DNA of 64,000 nucleotides, from assembly GCF_003013475.1 (NCBI RefSeq), contig NZ_PXZO01000049.1, positions 1-64,000 on the forward strand. The letters are read 5' to 3'. Under the pieces are notes generated by a model that saw only the letters and a list, made by a program, of their open reading frames with translations, was not told the DNA's origin and searched no databases. The stretch comes from Brevibacillus porteri (GTDB taxonomy: Bacteria; Bacillota; Bacilli; Brevibacillales; Brevibacillaceae). This document shows, in pieces, positions 16,687-25,280 of the stretch; position 1 is the first letter of the stretch, and every line of letters begins with the position of its first letter. Made by a program: the position numbers and the translations under genes.

Positions 16687-17240
16687 AGATGAAAGTCCCC
16701 CCCTTGCCCTGCATGCCCGATTGCTTCCCTTAGCTTGTCCTTTCCACGAGACAGGCGCGTCCGCACAGTACTCGACGGAATGGACAGTCGATGGCTGATT
16801 TCCTCACAACTCAATGATTCGAAGTAGCGCATTTCGAGGACGATCCGATACTTTTCTTCGATGGACATCATCCTTTGACGCAACAGGCGCTGACCCTCCT
16901 TATTCAGTAAGGCAACCTCCGGCGTATGGCTATCCACTGGTTCTATCTCTTCGCTTGCGGTGAGCCGCTGCTTTCGCTTGCGTTTGCGCAGCTCGTCCAG
17001 ACAGTGGTTGGCTGCTATCCGGTATAACCATGCAGAAAAATCGTAGTTTGTTTTATATTCTGGTAAATGGTAATACGTCTTAATGAAAATTTCCTGCACG
17101 ATATCTTGTGCATCCGGTGTATGTCCCAGCATTTTACGAAGAATGGAACTTACTTTTCCGTGGTATCTGGAAATGATCTCGGAGTAGGAGTCTTTGTTTC
17201 CTTTCAAGACCCGCCCGATGATCACTCGATCTTCCTCCAT
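16683..17240 (-). CDS. ECF sigma factor
   Basis: A 185-residue sigma-70 of the extracytoplasmic-function type. Region 2 reads QDIVQEIFIKTYYHLPEYKT and FSAWLYRIAANHCLDELRK; region 4 reads RQRMMSIEEKYRIVLEMRYFE and ISHRLSIPSSTVRTRLSRGK. The ATG at 17240 follows AGGGGGAG; longer frames lack a ribosome site. It is co-transcribed and translationally coupled with the anti-sigma gene. On the minus strand near 17330-17360, a GGACAC box and CGTAGTA about 15 bases apart could be an autoregulated ECF promoter; this is a weak match. Confidence 0.9.
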   Translation of the reverse strand: MEEDRVIIGRVLKGNKDSYSEIISRYHGKVSSILRKMLGHTPDAQDIVQEIFIKTYYHLPEYKTNYDFSAWLYRIAANHCLDELRKRKRKQRLTASEEIEPVDSHTPEVALLNKEGQRLLRQRMMSIEEKYRIVLEMRYFESLSCEEISHRLSIPSSTVRTRLSRGKDKLREAIGHAGQGGDFHL

Positions 17241-17539
17241 GTGTGCTCCCCCTAAGCAAAAAAGGCTCGCTGCGCAGCTTTTCCTTTTTTGATCAAACAA
17301 AAGTGATCTTGGTGAAATTTTTCTATTACATCCTAGTACTACGAATCCAGAAATAAAAGTGTCCCAAAAACAGGGGCATTTTCCAAAAAGAATGAAAAGT
17401 ATTTCCCTGAAAGAAGGATTTTTGAGAATATTCATAGAAAATGGAAGGAAAATCCTATTGCATACGAAATAAATAGTCGAATATTACCAAAATATATAAT
17501 TTTTTGCTAATATTTGTAGATTTCTGTAAATTTATGAAA

Positions 17540-17545
17540 TATAAT
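17540..17545 (+). promoter_or_regulatory. Candidate -10 box for the small-peptide gene
   Basis: A consensus TATAAT lies 42 bases before the peptide's ATG in a very AT-rich stretch (17430-17560). No good -35 hexamer is seen at the right distance, which would suit an activated promoter. Confidence 0.45.
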
Positions 17546-17587
17546 GAACTTGTCTTAATTTTCGATCATAGAGAGGAGGAACTATCC

Positions 17588-17644
17588 ATGAAAATCCAAG
17601 CGAAAAAAGTTGAAAGCGTTCGCACTACTGCAGTAGCAGCTTAA
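17588..17644 (+). CDS. Candidate RiPP precursor or signalling peptide, 18 residues
   Basis: The frame encodes MKIQAKKVESVRTTAVAA. AGAGAGGAGGA, a near-perfect ribosome site, lies seven bases upstream, and a consensus -10 box lies further up. The first 11 residues are basic and polar, like a leader; the last seven (RTTAVAA) are small and uncharged but for one Arg. There is no Cys and no Asn, so thioether and microcin C-type chemistries are not available. A terminator follows at once, then genes for an RRE-ThiF enzyme and an RRE-M50 protease. Gene position, ribosome site and neighbours argue for a real precursor peptide; the product is unknown. Confidence 0.7.
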   Translation: MKIQAKKVESVRTTAVAA

Positions 17645-17660
17645 TTCTCTTAAGAAGAGG

Positions 17661-17690
17661 GGGAATAGCACTCGAGCTATTCCCTTTTTT
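17661..17690 (+). terminator. Attenuating terminator between peptide and enzyme genes
   Basis: GGGAATAG and CTATTCCC pair around CACTCGAG and are followed by TTTTTT. Placed between a tiny gene and its likely enzymes, it would make precursor mRNA exceed enzyme mRNA, as in many peptide-modification operons. Confidence 0.8.
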
Positions 17691-17740
17691 CATCTAAAAT
17701 GAGCCGGGTTAGCGAACCCCATTATTGGGAGGTGTTTTGT

Positions 17741-18895
17741 ATGGAACGTCGTCCTTTATTTAAACCAGTACATCCCGTTTATGAAGTGACAGAGCAAATG
17801 ATCCGCTTGGGAGAGGCTCCTGGCTATACCTTCGAATTGGAAGACGAGAACGGGTCCATCCGCAAGATGATCAGACTGATGGATGGCACTCGTACTATCG
17901 GTGAAATACATACATTATTGGTTGTGGATTACCCCGAAATTACGTATGAAGAAATATCGGAAGCAGTGGAATCACTGAGTGGATTGGGCTTCCTGATGGA
18001 TCAGGCGAAGGAAGAGGCTTCCGCTCTGACTTCAGAACAAAAGGAAAGATATAAAGCGAATATCCGCTACTTCTCCTTGTTTACCGATCTCAATCAAAGT
18101 CCAAGCGAGCTACAGGAGCAAGTAAGTAGAAAAAAAGTGACGATCCTGGGAATGGGTGCCTTTGGCTCTACACTACTGGTCAATCTAGTAGGAGCGGGAA
18201 TCCAGCATATCAAGCTCGTGGATTTTGATAGAGTAGAGCTCAGTAATTTGAACAGACAAATGGTCTTTAACGAGCATGATATTGGTCGCCTGAAGGTGGA
18301 AGCGGCACGTGATTTCATCGGAAGGCTTCATTCTGAGGTATTGATTGAAACGGAGACGCTGCAAATCAAGTCCAGCGAAGACGTGGAGCGGGTTATTACC
18401 GGAAGTGACCTCGTGATGCTCGCAGCCGATCAGCCCTTTTTCTTTTTGCAGAGATGGGTAAATCATGCCTGCACCAAGCTGCAAATCCCGTTCATTGCCG
18501 GGGGATTCAACCTGATCGAAGGACAGTTCTTCATGGTAGAACCGGGCAAGACAGGCTGTATCGACTGCATGCATTTGCATCGTTCTACACAGATCGAGGA
18601 CTATCCGCAGTTGATTCAAAGGCTGCTCGATACCAACTTTATTCTGCCTACCGCCACGATTGCCCCCAACACCATGATGATTACGGGAATGATGGCTTCC
18701 GATGCCATCAGGTATTTGACAGGAATCGCTCCGGTACAATCGGCGGGCAAATTTATCATTTTCGATTTCAACACGTTGGAAAAGAGCGTGTTTTTTGAGT
18801 GGGAGCGAAATGAAGCCGAATGCCCAACTTGCGGGGGCGGCAGCGGAACGGAGCCGATTTTTCATATCAAGAGAAATGAAGTGCTCGCAAAGTAA
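17741..18895 (+). CDS. RRE-ThiF adenylating enzyme (E1-like, peptide-modifying candidate)
   Basis: A 384-residue protein. Residues 1-95 look like a PqqD-type RiPP recognition element (winged-helix pattern YEEISEAVESLSGLGFL). From about 125 a ThiF/MoeB/MccB adenylation domain follows: nucleotide loop GMGAFGST, then LVDFDRVELSNLNRQ with the Asp and Arg used for ATP. Two Cys pairs, CIDC (273/276) and CPTC (361/364), should bind structural zinc. E1-like enzymes of this layout activate a peptide C-terminus as an acyl-adenylate in microcin C and pantocin synthesis. No ThiS/MoaD partner is nearby. GGGAGGTG precedes ATG 17741. The nearby 18-residue peptide is the likely substrate. Confidence 0.8.
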   Translation: MERRPLFKPVHPVYEVTEQMIRLGEAPGYTFELEDENGSIRKMIRLMDGTRTIGEIHTLLVVDYPEITYEEISEAVESLSGLGFLMDQAKEEASALTSEQKERYKANIRYFSLFTDLNQSPSELQEQVSRKKVTILGMGAFGSTLLVNLVGAGIQHIKLVDFDRVELSNLNRQMVFNEHDIGRLKVEAARDFIGRLHSEVLIETETLQIKSSEDVERVITGSDLVMLAADQPFFFLQRWVNHACTKLQIPFIAGGFNLIEGQFFMVEPGKTGCIDCMHLHRSTQIEDYPQLIQRLLDTNFILPTATIAPNTMMITGMMASDAIRYLTGIAPVQSAGKFIIFDFNTLEKSVFFEWERNEAECPTCGGGSGTEPIFHIKRNEVLAK

Positions 18896-18931
18896 GGAGT
18901 CGTTCCTGTAAGAGAGGAAGGTGTCGGTCAA

Positions 18932-20170
18932 GTGAACATCTCAGGAGAGAGCATTCTCAAGATGCACCCGCTTGCGCGTCGGGCGGAAAACGAGGAAGAG
19001 ATCCTCATTGGACGAACGGATATCAGCAATTTCATTGTGCTTCCGGCCATTGGTGTCGAGATCATCGATATGCTGGATGAAGGGAAGAGCATCAATGAAG
19101 TCGCGACGATTATGGAAGAACAGTTGGGCGAACCGGTGGATGTGCTTGACTTTGCGCAGGATTTAATTGCTTCCTATCAATTTGTGTACATGGCAGATGG
19201 AGAAGTTGTCAACGAGCCAGTACCGGTAGTAGATCATTTCTCTTGGATCAAGCAGGAGACGGGTCAGTTTTTCTTTAATCGTGTTGCCTTTGGATTATAC
19301 GGTCTCTTATTTGTCACAGGTCTTTTGATTTGTGTGTTTACAGGCAAGTATATCCCGGTCTATTCCGATATTTTTGTTTCTTCTTCCGTGACAGTTTCGG
19401 TTGTGGTTTCTTTCGTGGCCACTTGGGTTTTTCTCTTTTTCCATGAGATGGCCCACTTAATGGCGGCCCGATCATTGGGAATCGGCAGTCGTATTGGTCT
19501 GGGGCATCGACTTGTTTTTGCTGTAGCAGAGACGAATATGTCCAATATTGTTCTCGTGGAGCCACAGCGCAGATACAGGGCGTTTTTGGCGGGAATGTCC
19601 TGGGATGCGATGTTTATGGGAATCGGTGTCATTCTGTTGTTTGCCAATGATCAAGGCTGGCTGACGCTTGTGCCTTTCATGGAAGCATTCATTCGTATGC
19701 TGAATGTGATCCTGCTCATGGCTTTGGCCTTTCAGTTCATGGTTTTCATGCAGACGGATTTGTATTACGTGTTGGCAACCAAGTTCCATTGCTCCAATTT
19801 GATGGTGAATACACGTCTGTTTCTAAAAGGGAAATTCCGTTCCTTGAGGCAGGATGAGCAGGAGGAATGGGAGTACGTAGCCGATCATGAGAAAAGAGTC
19901 ATCCGCTGGTATAGCTGGATCTACTTGATTGGATCTGTGTGGGGAATCTGGTTCTTTGTCCAGTATCAGCTGCGCATGGCGGTCGATTTTATCTGGATCA
20001 TCGGCGACGACATGAAGAACGCTCCGCTTCACTCGTGGGAGTTTTGGGACGGCATTCTGTTGATCCTGTTGGTTCTGGTTCCGTTTCTCATTTTGGGCTG
20101 GTCGTGGATGAGAGCGTACCGACAACGGAGAAGCGAAAGAGAGCGGGCAAAATCTTTGCAGGGCACATAA
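18932..20170 (+). CDS. RRE-M50 membrane metalloprotease (peptide-processing candidate)
   Basis: A 412-residue membrane protein. Residues 1-95 again resemble a PqqD-like recognition element (IVLPAIGVEIIDMLDEGKSINE). Six or so transmembrane helices follow, and the zinc motif HEMAH (171-175) sits in a helix, as in site-2 protease (M50) peptidases; a later MQTDLYYVL could supply the third ligand Asp. Proteins of this kind occur as putative peptide zinc metalloproteases in peptide operons such as yydFGHIJ. It would cleave and perhaps release the modified peptide. GTG 18932 follows AGGAAGG and lies 36 bases past the ThiF gene. Confidence 0.78.
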   Translation: MNISGESILKMHPLARRAENEEEILIGRTDISNFIVLPAIGVEIIDMLDEGKSINEVATIMEEQLGEPVDVLDFAQDLIASYQFVYMADGEVVNEPVPVVDHFSWIKQETGQFFFNRVAFGLYGLLFVTGLLICVFTGKYIPVYSDIFVSSSVTVSVVVSFVATWVFLFFHEMAHLMAARSLGIGSRIGLGHRLVFAVAETNMSNIVLVEPQRRYRAFLAGMSWDAMFMGIGVILLFANDQGWLTLVPFMEAFIRMLNVILLMALAFQFMVFMQTDLYYVLATKFHCSNLMVNTRLFLKGKFRSLRQDEQEEWEYVADHEKRVIRWYSWIYLIGSVWGIWFFVQYQLRMAVDFIWIIGDDMKNAPLHSWEFWDGILLILLVLVPFLILGWSWMRAYRQRRSERERAKSLQGT

Positions 20171-20245
20171 ATTACGTCTTCACCTTGCCAAGTTGCCCTG
20201 TTACGCTAGGGGGAAGAGAGATACTCAGGCAAAGGAAGTGCTCAC

Positions 20246-20731
20246 ATGAACCCGATGATCCAAAATATCATTCAACTGCGAAAAGAAGGGCATCTGGACG
20301 AAGCGATCCAGCTTGCCCTTCAGCTCGTCAGCCAATCCCCGACTGATCCTGTCGCCCATTATCAATGTGCGTGGTGCCACGACGCAGCCGGATTGGAGAA
20401 GGAAGCCGTTCCCTTTTACGAAAAAGCGATTGAGCTTGGACTGTCTATCGATGACGACCTGCAAGGGGCATTACTGGGTCTGGGCAGTACGTATCGCGTG
20501 CTGGGACTATACGAGCAGGCAGCAGCTACGCTCGCGAAGGGGATGCAACAGTTTCCCGAGGACCGTTCCTTTCCGATTTTTCTTTCCATGGCCTATTACA
20601 ATCTCGGGAAGCACCACGAAGCCATGAATCTCCTCCTGAAAAACCTCGCAGAAACCTCAAGCGATCCTACGATTTTGGCCTATCATAAAGCGATTCTGTT
20701 CTATGCAGATGATCTGAATATGACGTGGTAA
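20246..20731 (+). CDS. Tetratricopeptide-repeat protein
   Basis: A 161-residue soluble protein with about four TPR-like helical pairs: EGHLDEAIQLALQLVSQSP, AGLEKEAVPFYEKAIELG, LGLYEQAAATLAKGMQQFP and LGKHHEAMNLLLKNLAE. TPR proteins hold partners together; this one has no enzyme signature. It lies 75 bases after the protease gene on the same strand, so it could belong to the peptide cassette, but it could also be independent. Confidence 0.75.
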   Translation: MNPMIQNIIQLRKEGHLDEAIQLALQLVSQSPTDPVAHYQCAWCHDAAGLEKEAVPFYEKAIELGLSIDDDLQGALLGLGSTYRVLGLYEQAAATLAKGMQQFPEDRSFPIFLSMAYYNLGKHHEAMNLLLKNLAETSSDPTILAYHKAILFYADDLNMTW

Positions 20732-20764
20732 CGCCATAACCTTCCATTGGCAGGAAAACAGTCG

Positions 20765-20795
20765 CCTCCCGTTGTACAAGTACAACAGCGGGAGG
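20765..20795 (+). promoter_or_regulatory. Hairpin hiding the ribosome site of the YesN-type regulator
   Basis: CCTCCC (20765-20770) pairs with GGGAGG (20790-20795), the ribosome site of the next gene, and inside it GTTGTAC pairs with GTACAAC. Only AGC is unpaired on the right arm. The structure would block initiation unless melted or bound. Confidence 0.55.
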
Positions 20796-20800
20796 TGCCT

Positions 20801-22405
20801 ATGTATAAGCTGATATTGGTAGATGACGAAGAAGATGTGAGAGAAGGGGTTAGCCAAGAAATTGACTGGCATAGCCACGGATACGAGGTGGTTGCCAAAG
20901 CAGAGAACGGCAGAGAGGCATTGGAATTGGTAGAGAGACTGCGACCGGACGTCGTCGTAACCGACATCAAGATGCCCTTTATGAACGGACTTCAGCTGGC
21001 GGAGTCCATCGGGCGCGAGTACCCTGCCATTCGCATCATTATCCTGACTGGGTTTGATGAGTTCGAGTATGCACAAAAGGCCGTGAAGCTGCAAATTGAT
21101 GAATATGTGCTCAAGCCGTTTTCTGCGAGTGAGCTGATGGAAGCGCTGGACAAGGTCAAGCGACGGATGGACGAAGAGGCGGCTCATCGGGAAAACGTTC
21201 AGCTTTTGCGCGATAGCTATCGAAAAAGCTTGCCGGTTTTGCGGGAGGTTTTTTTATCATCTTTGCTGAGTCGTCAGCTAGTCCAGCACGATGTTTTTTC
21301 AAAAGCCTGCGAATACGGGATAGAGCTCAGGAGTCCCGAATATCTCGTGGCTGTCATCTGTGTAGACCAGCCCAAGCAGGAGGAGCAGCAGCTGTTTCTT
21401 TTTGCTGTGAAAAATATTGCAGAAGAGCAGCTGAACGCAGGCAAACAGGAAGGTATCGTTTTTCTCCATGAAGATCAGGTCGTGCTGCTCATGCAAACAA
21501 TGGCAGACGACACGCAGCGAATTGAAGTGCGAACACAAAACATCGCAGATGAAATCAGGCGAACGATTGAAAAATATATGAGCATCACGGTAACAATCGG
21601 AATCGGCAACGTCGTGACAGATGTAGCAGCACTCCCTTACTCGTATAAGGACGCCAGACAGGCACTCGACTACAAAAGCATCCTTGGCTGCAACAGGATG
21701 ATCGTGATCAATGACGTGGAAAAGCAAGCGAGTGAGCAGATACGACTCGATGAGAGAAGGGAGCATGAATTTGTTCGGTGTATCAAAATGGGGACGAGTG
21801 CGGAGCTTCGGACCGTAATCGATGAAATGTTTGATCAAATGATGGGTGTACCCATATCGATTGACGATTATCGAATTTTTTTGTTGGAGATTATGACGAC
21901 GATTTTGAAGACGGCTCATCGAGCTGAGGTCGATATGGATCAGTTGTTTGGTGGGCAATACCACCTGTTGCAGGTCATGACGACTTTTACCGGTATGGAG
22001 GATGCCCGCGGACAGATTACAGAAATTTGTGAGCGTATCATGGCGAGTATCTCAAGCGGACGGCAAACGACGTACAGAAGATTGATCACCCAGGCATTGG
22101 ACTACACCCACACGCACTATCATTCTCCCGACATATCCATCCACAAGGTGTGCGATCATCTGCACATCAGCCTCGGTTATTTTAGCGGTATTTTTAAGAA
22201 AGAGACGAAAACCACCTTTGTGTCCTATCTCCTGTCATTGCGCATGGAAAAAGCCAAAGAGCTGTTGCGGACGACCGATTTGAAGTCCTTTGAAGTCGCG
22301 GAGAAAGTAGGATATACCGATCCCAATTACTTTAGCTTCAGCTTTCGCAAGTATGCAGGCATGTCCGCTAAAGAGTACCGAAGTCAGAGCGAGCAGGAAG
22401 GTTAA
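20801..22405 (+). CDS. YesN-type response regulator with AraC DNA-binding domain
   Basis: A 534-residue regulator. Receiver domain 1-120 with Asp8/Asp9 and phospho-acceptor Asp55 (VVTDIKMP), a long middle region, and a C-terminal AraC-type pair of helix-turn-helices (ISIHKVCDHLHISLGYFSGIF and FEVAEKVGYTDPNYFSFSFRKYAG). It should activate the sugar uptake genes downstream after phosphorylation by the adjoining sensor. ATG 20801 is chosen for its GGGAGG box. Three bases separate it from the kinase gene. Confidence 0.9.
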   Translation: MYKLILVDDEEDVREGVSQEIDWHSHGYEVVAKAENGREALELVERLRPDVVVTDIKMPFMNGLQLAESIGREYPAIRIIILTGFDEFEYAQKAVKLQIDEYVLKPFSASELMEALDKVKRRMDEEAAHRENVQLLRDSYRKSLPVLREVFLSSLLSRQLVQHDVFSKACEYGIELRSPEYLVAVICVDQPKQEEQQLFLFAVKNIAEEQLNAGKQEGIVFLHEDQVVLLMQTMADDTQRIEVRTQNIADEIRRTIEKYMSITVTIGIGNVVTDVAALPYSYKDARQALDYKSILGCNRMIVINDVEKQASEQIRLDERREHEFVRCIKMGTSAELRTVIDEMFDQMMGVPISIDDYRIFLLEIMTTILKTAHRAEVDMDQLFGGQYHLLQVMTTFTGMEDARGQITEICERIMASISSGRQTTYRRLITQALDYTHTHYHSPDISIHKVCDHLHISLGYFSGIFKKETKTTFVSYLLSLRMEKAKELLRTTDLKSFEVAEKVGYTDPNYFSFSFRKYAGMSAKEYRSQSEQEG

Positions 22406-22408
22406 CCG

Positions 22409-24172
22409 ATGAAAAGATTGCTCGCGGTGATCAAGGTCAAAAGGATTCAATTTATCATTACCACTTCCTTTACGCTCGTGACGGTACTCGTCATGCTGTT
22501 TGTCGGGGTAATGCTGTACGGAAAATTTGCGCAGACAGCTGAGCAAAACGCCTATCTGCATACGCAGCAAATCCTGGAGCAGGTGAAATACAATCTGGAC
22601 AGCTATTTGAATGGGATGACGCAAATTTTCGAACTCGTCGATGATAAGATCAGAAGAAGCAAGGGACTCACGGCAGACAAGCTGAGTGAACAGCTGGAGA
22701 CAATCGTAGAAACGAGAAAGGACATCGTCTCCATCGCGGTTTTTACACGAGACGGAACGTTATTGGCCACGACTCCTTCCAAAGTACTGAGGAGAAACAC
22801 TCGTTTGACTGAACAGAGCTGGTTCCAAAAGGCGATTGAGGACCCGACGAACCTGTCCTTTTCGCTCCCGCATATCCAGAACTTGTTTAAAGGGGAGTAC
22901 ACCTGGGTCGTCTCGATGAGTCGGGAAATTCTTCTCCACGGACCTGACGGAGAAATTCCGGCTGTACTTTTAGTCGATGTGAATTTCAAAGAGATCGATG
23001 ACCTGTGCCAAAGAGTGGGCTTGGGGAAAAAGGGGTACGTCTACATCATCGATTTGGTCGGGAACATCGTCTACCATCCGCAGCAGCAGTTGATTTACGC
23101 CGGATTGAAAAATGAAAACCGTTCCTTGCCGCTGAAGCATTCCTACGGCAGCTATGTAGAAGAGACACAGGATGAAACGCGCTTGATCACCATCAAGACG
23201 ATTGATCAGCTAGGCTGGAAAATCATTGGGGTTTCCTATATGGACGAGATTGTGACGACCAAAAACGAAATCAGTCGTTTCATTTTCTGGCTGCTCATCT
23301 TTGTGATTGTCATTGTGTTGTTCGTGCTGCATTATCTCTCTGCGAAAATATCACGACCGATCAAGCTGCTGGAGCGATCCATGGAAAAGGTGGAGCAAGG
23401 AGACTTTTCAGAGAGTGAACCGATCCGGGGAAGCCATGAGGTCGAACAGCTTTCCTTGCGTTTTCATCTGATGGTCGCGAAGGTCAGGGAATTGATGCAC
23501 CAGATCATTCGGGAACAGGAAGCCAAACGAAAAAGCGAGCTGGAGGTGCTACAGGCACAGATCAATCCGCATTTTCTGTACAACACGTTGAACTCTGTGG
23601 TCAGAATGGTCGGCAACGGAAAAAACGAGGATGTCATCACCACGATTACTTCGTTGTCAAAGCTGTTTCGGATTAGCCTGAGCAGAGGCAAGAACATTAT
23701 TACGGTGCGAGAAGAGCTGGAGCATGTACGACATTATCTCATTATTCAAAAAATGAGGTACAAGCAAAAATTTGAGTACGAGATCGTGGTCGAGGATGAA
23801 GGTGAGGTGCTCAACTGTCTGACGCTGAAGTTACTGCTCCAGCCGATTGTGGAAAACGCCATCTACCACGGAATTGAGCATTTGGCTGATCCGGGCAGGA
23901 TTCATATATTGGCAGCACTCATCGACGGTAAGGTGTTACTTCAGGTAAGCGACAATGGCTTGGGCATGTCCCCTGATGTTCTTGCACAAGTAAAAGCTGG
24001 CTTTTACAAAAGCGAAGAAGGCTCGGGCGTTGGGATTCAAAACGTGCAAGAGCGCATCCGCTTGACCTTCGGTGAAGAGTACGGTTTGGAAATTGCGAGC
24101 GAACAGGAAGAGGGGACCGTTGTGCGTGTATGGATTCCGCGCCAACTTGCAGAGGAGCGAGATCGTTTATGA
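22409..24172 (+). CDS. YesM-type sensor histidine kinase
   Basis: A 587-residue membrane sensor. TM1 near 15-35, a Cache-like extracellular domain to about 285 (including KGYVYIIDLVGNIVYHP), TM2 near 290-310, HAMP near 312-365, a His_kinase box with His388 in QINPHFLYNTLNS, and an HATPase domain (ENAIYHGIEHL, SDNGLGMS, GSGVGIQNVQERI). It is the partner of the regulator upstream. Its stop overlaps the start of the lipoprotein gene (ATGA), suggesting that the lipoprotein takes part in sensing. Confidence 0.9.
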   Translation: MKRLLAVIKVKRIQFIITTSFTLVTVLVMLFVGVMLYGKFAQTAEQNAYLHTQQILEQVKYNLDSYLNGMTQIFELVDDKIRRSKGLTADKLSEQLETIVETRKDIVSIAVFTRDGTLLATTPSKVLRRNTRLTEQSWFQKAIEDPTNLSFSLPHIQNLFKGEYTWVVSMSREILLHGPDGEIPAVLLVDVNFKEIDDLCQRVGLGKKGYVYIIDLVGNIVYHPQQQLIYAGLKNENRSLPLKHSYGSYVEETQDETRLITIKTIDQLGWKIIGVSYMDEIVTTKNEISRFIFWLLIFVIVIVLFVLHYLSAKISRPIKLLERSMEKVEQGDFSESEPIRGSHEVEQLSLRFHLMVAKVRELMHQIIREQEAKRKSELEVLQAQINPHFLYNTLNSVVRMVGNGKNEDVITTITSLSKLFRISLSRGKNIITVREELEHVRHYLIIQKMRYKQKFEYEIVVEDEGEVLNCLTLKLLLQPIVENAIYHGIEHLADPGRIHILAALIDGKVLLQVSDNGLGMSPDVLAQVKAGFYKSEEGSGVGIQNVQERIRLTFGEEYGLEIASEQEEGTVVRVWIPRQLAEERDRL

Positions 24173-25155
24173 GGACAGCAGCGGTGAAACGATTTAGTGT
24201 ATACGGACTGTTCTTTTTGGTAGCGGTGACGCTTTTCTACTCGTGTAGTGCTCCGCTTACGGATGGGGAAGTAGACAAGAAAAAGACAGTGGCGCTGATC
24301 GTCCGTATGAAGCACGGCGATTATTGGCGAACGGTCAAGCTCGGAGCGGAGATGGCTGCCAAGGAATATGAGCGAAACCTGAATTTTTACGCGCCGGACT
24401 ATGAGGAGGATGCCCACAGGCAAATGGAACTGGTGCAGCAGGCAATTGCTGATGGCTCCGAGACAATCGTGGTGGCACCTAGTGACGAACAAGTCTTGCG
24501 AGAAGCCATCAAGCTGACAAGAGAGCGGGCCATCCCGATCCTTGTACTCGACACAGTCGGAAAAGATTCAGCCGTCAAAAGCTACATTGGGACGGATAAC
24601 TACGATATGGGCATGAAGGCATTCGAAAAAATGGTATTCCTGATCGAAAAAAAGGGACAAATCGCATTGCTCGGCACAGATCGGGTAAAGGCAAATGCCA
24701 AACAAAGAGAACAGGGCGTCCTCGATTTGCTCCCACGGGAAACGCAGGTTGAACTGGTGGCCAACGAAAATGTTCCCTTGGATAAAAAGCAGATCGGTGA
24801 CTGGACGCGCGAACTGATCCGTAAGCATCCGCAGTTGAAAGGAGTGATTGCACTCGATGCAAGTACAGCGATCGATGTGGCCGAGGAAATGGAAAACAGT
24901 GGACTGCGGGACAAAGTCAAAATCGTAGCAATCGACAGTCCGCCGGAAGTACTGGAGTATTTGCAGGAAGGAATCATTTCCGCGACGATCATCCAAAAGC
25001 CGCTATCGATGGGATATCTCGGGGTCAAGTACGCAGTCGAAGCGAGCAACGGTGAAGCCGTGCCCAGTCTGGTCGACACCGGAACAAAAGTAATCGATCG
25101 GGAGAATATGTTCTGGTCGGAGAATCAAAAGCTCCTTTTCCCCTTCGTTAAATAG
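24169..25155 (+). CDS. Sugar-binding lipoprotein (RbsB-like), sensor-associated
   Basis: A 328-residue protein. A signal peptide with a YSCS lipobox anchors it to the membrane; the rest is a Peripla_BP_4 type I fold (VALIVRMKHGDYWRTVKLGAE, IVVAPSDEQVLREAIK, SYIGTDNYDMG). It is a second binding protein besides MglB. The four-base overlap with the kinase gene argues that it delivers sugar to the sensor and not to the transporter. The ligand is not deducible beyond a likely monosaccharide. Confidence 0.82.
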   Translation: MRTAAVKRFSVYGLFFLVAVTLFYSCSAPLTDGEVDKKKTVALIVRMKHGDYWRTVKLGAEMAAKEYERNLNFYAPDYEEDAHRQMELVQQAIADGSETIVVAPSDEQVLREAIKLTRERAIPILVLDTVGKDSAVKSYIGTDNYDMGMKAFEKMVFLIEKKGQIALLGTDRVKANAKQREQGVLDLLPRETQVELVANENVPLDKKQIGDWTRELIRKHPQLKGVIALDASTAIDVAEEMENSGLRDKVKIVAIDSPPEVLEYLQEGIISATIIQKPLSMGYLGVKYAVEASNGEAVPSLVDTGTKVIDRENMFWSENQKLLFPFVK

Positions 25156-25218
25156 GCCACCGAAAAACAGATGAGAATTTTGATAGAAATGCGCAGGATT
25201 TTCGATGGAACACATTTG

Positions 25219-25232
25219 GGAAAACGCTTACA
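25219..25232 (+). promoter_or_regulatory. Candidate CcpA cre site upstream of mglB
   Basis: GGAAAACGCTTACA matches the cre consensus TGWAANCGNTNWCA at 13 of 14 positions. It is 49 bases before the mglB start and would give repression by preferred carbon sources. Confidence 0.65.
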
Positions 25233-25280
25233 TTTGGTGTATATCAGATGTAAACATAGGGGATAAAGGGGGATTATCGA

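Noticed and set aside
17588-18895. Microcin C-type system
   Set aside because: The precursor does not end in Asn and no nucleotide-modifying or MFS export gene follows, so the analogy is limited to the enzyme fold.
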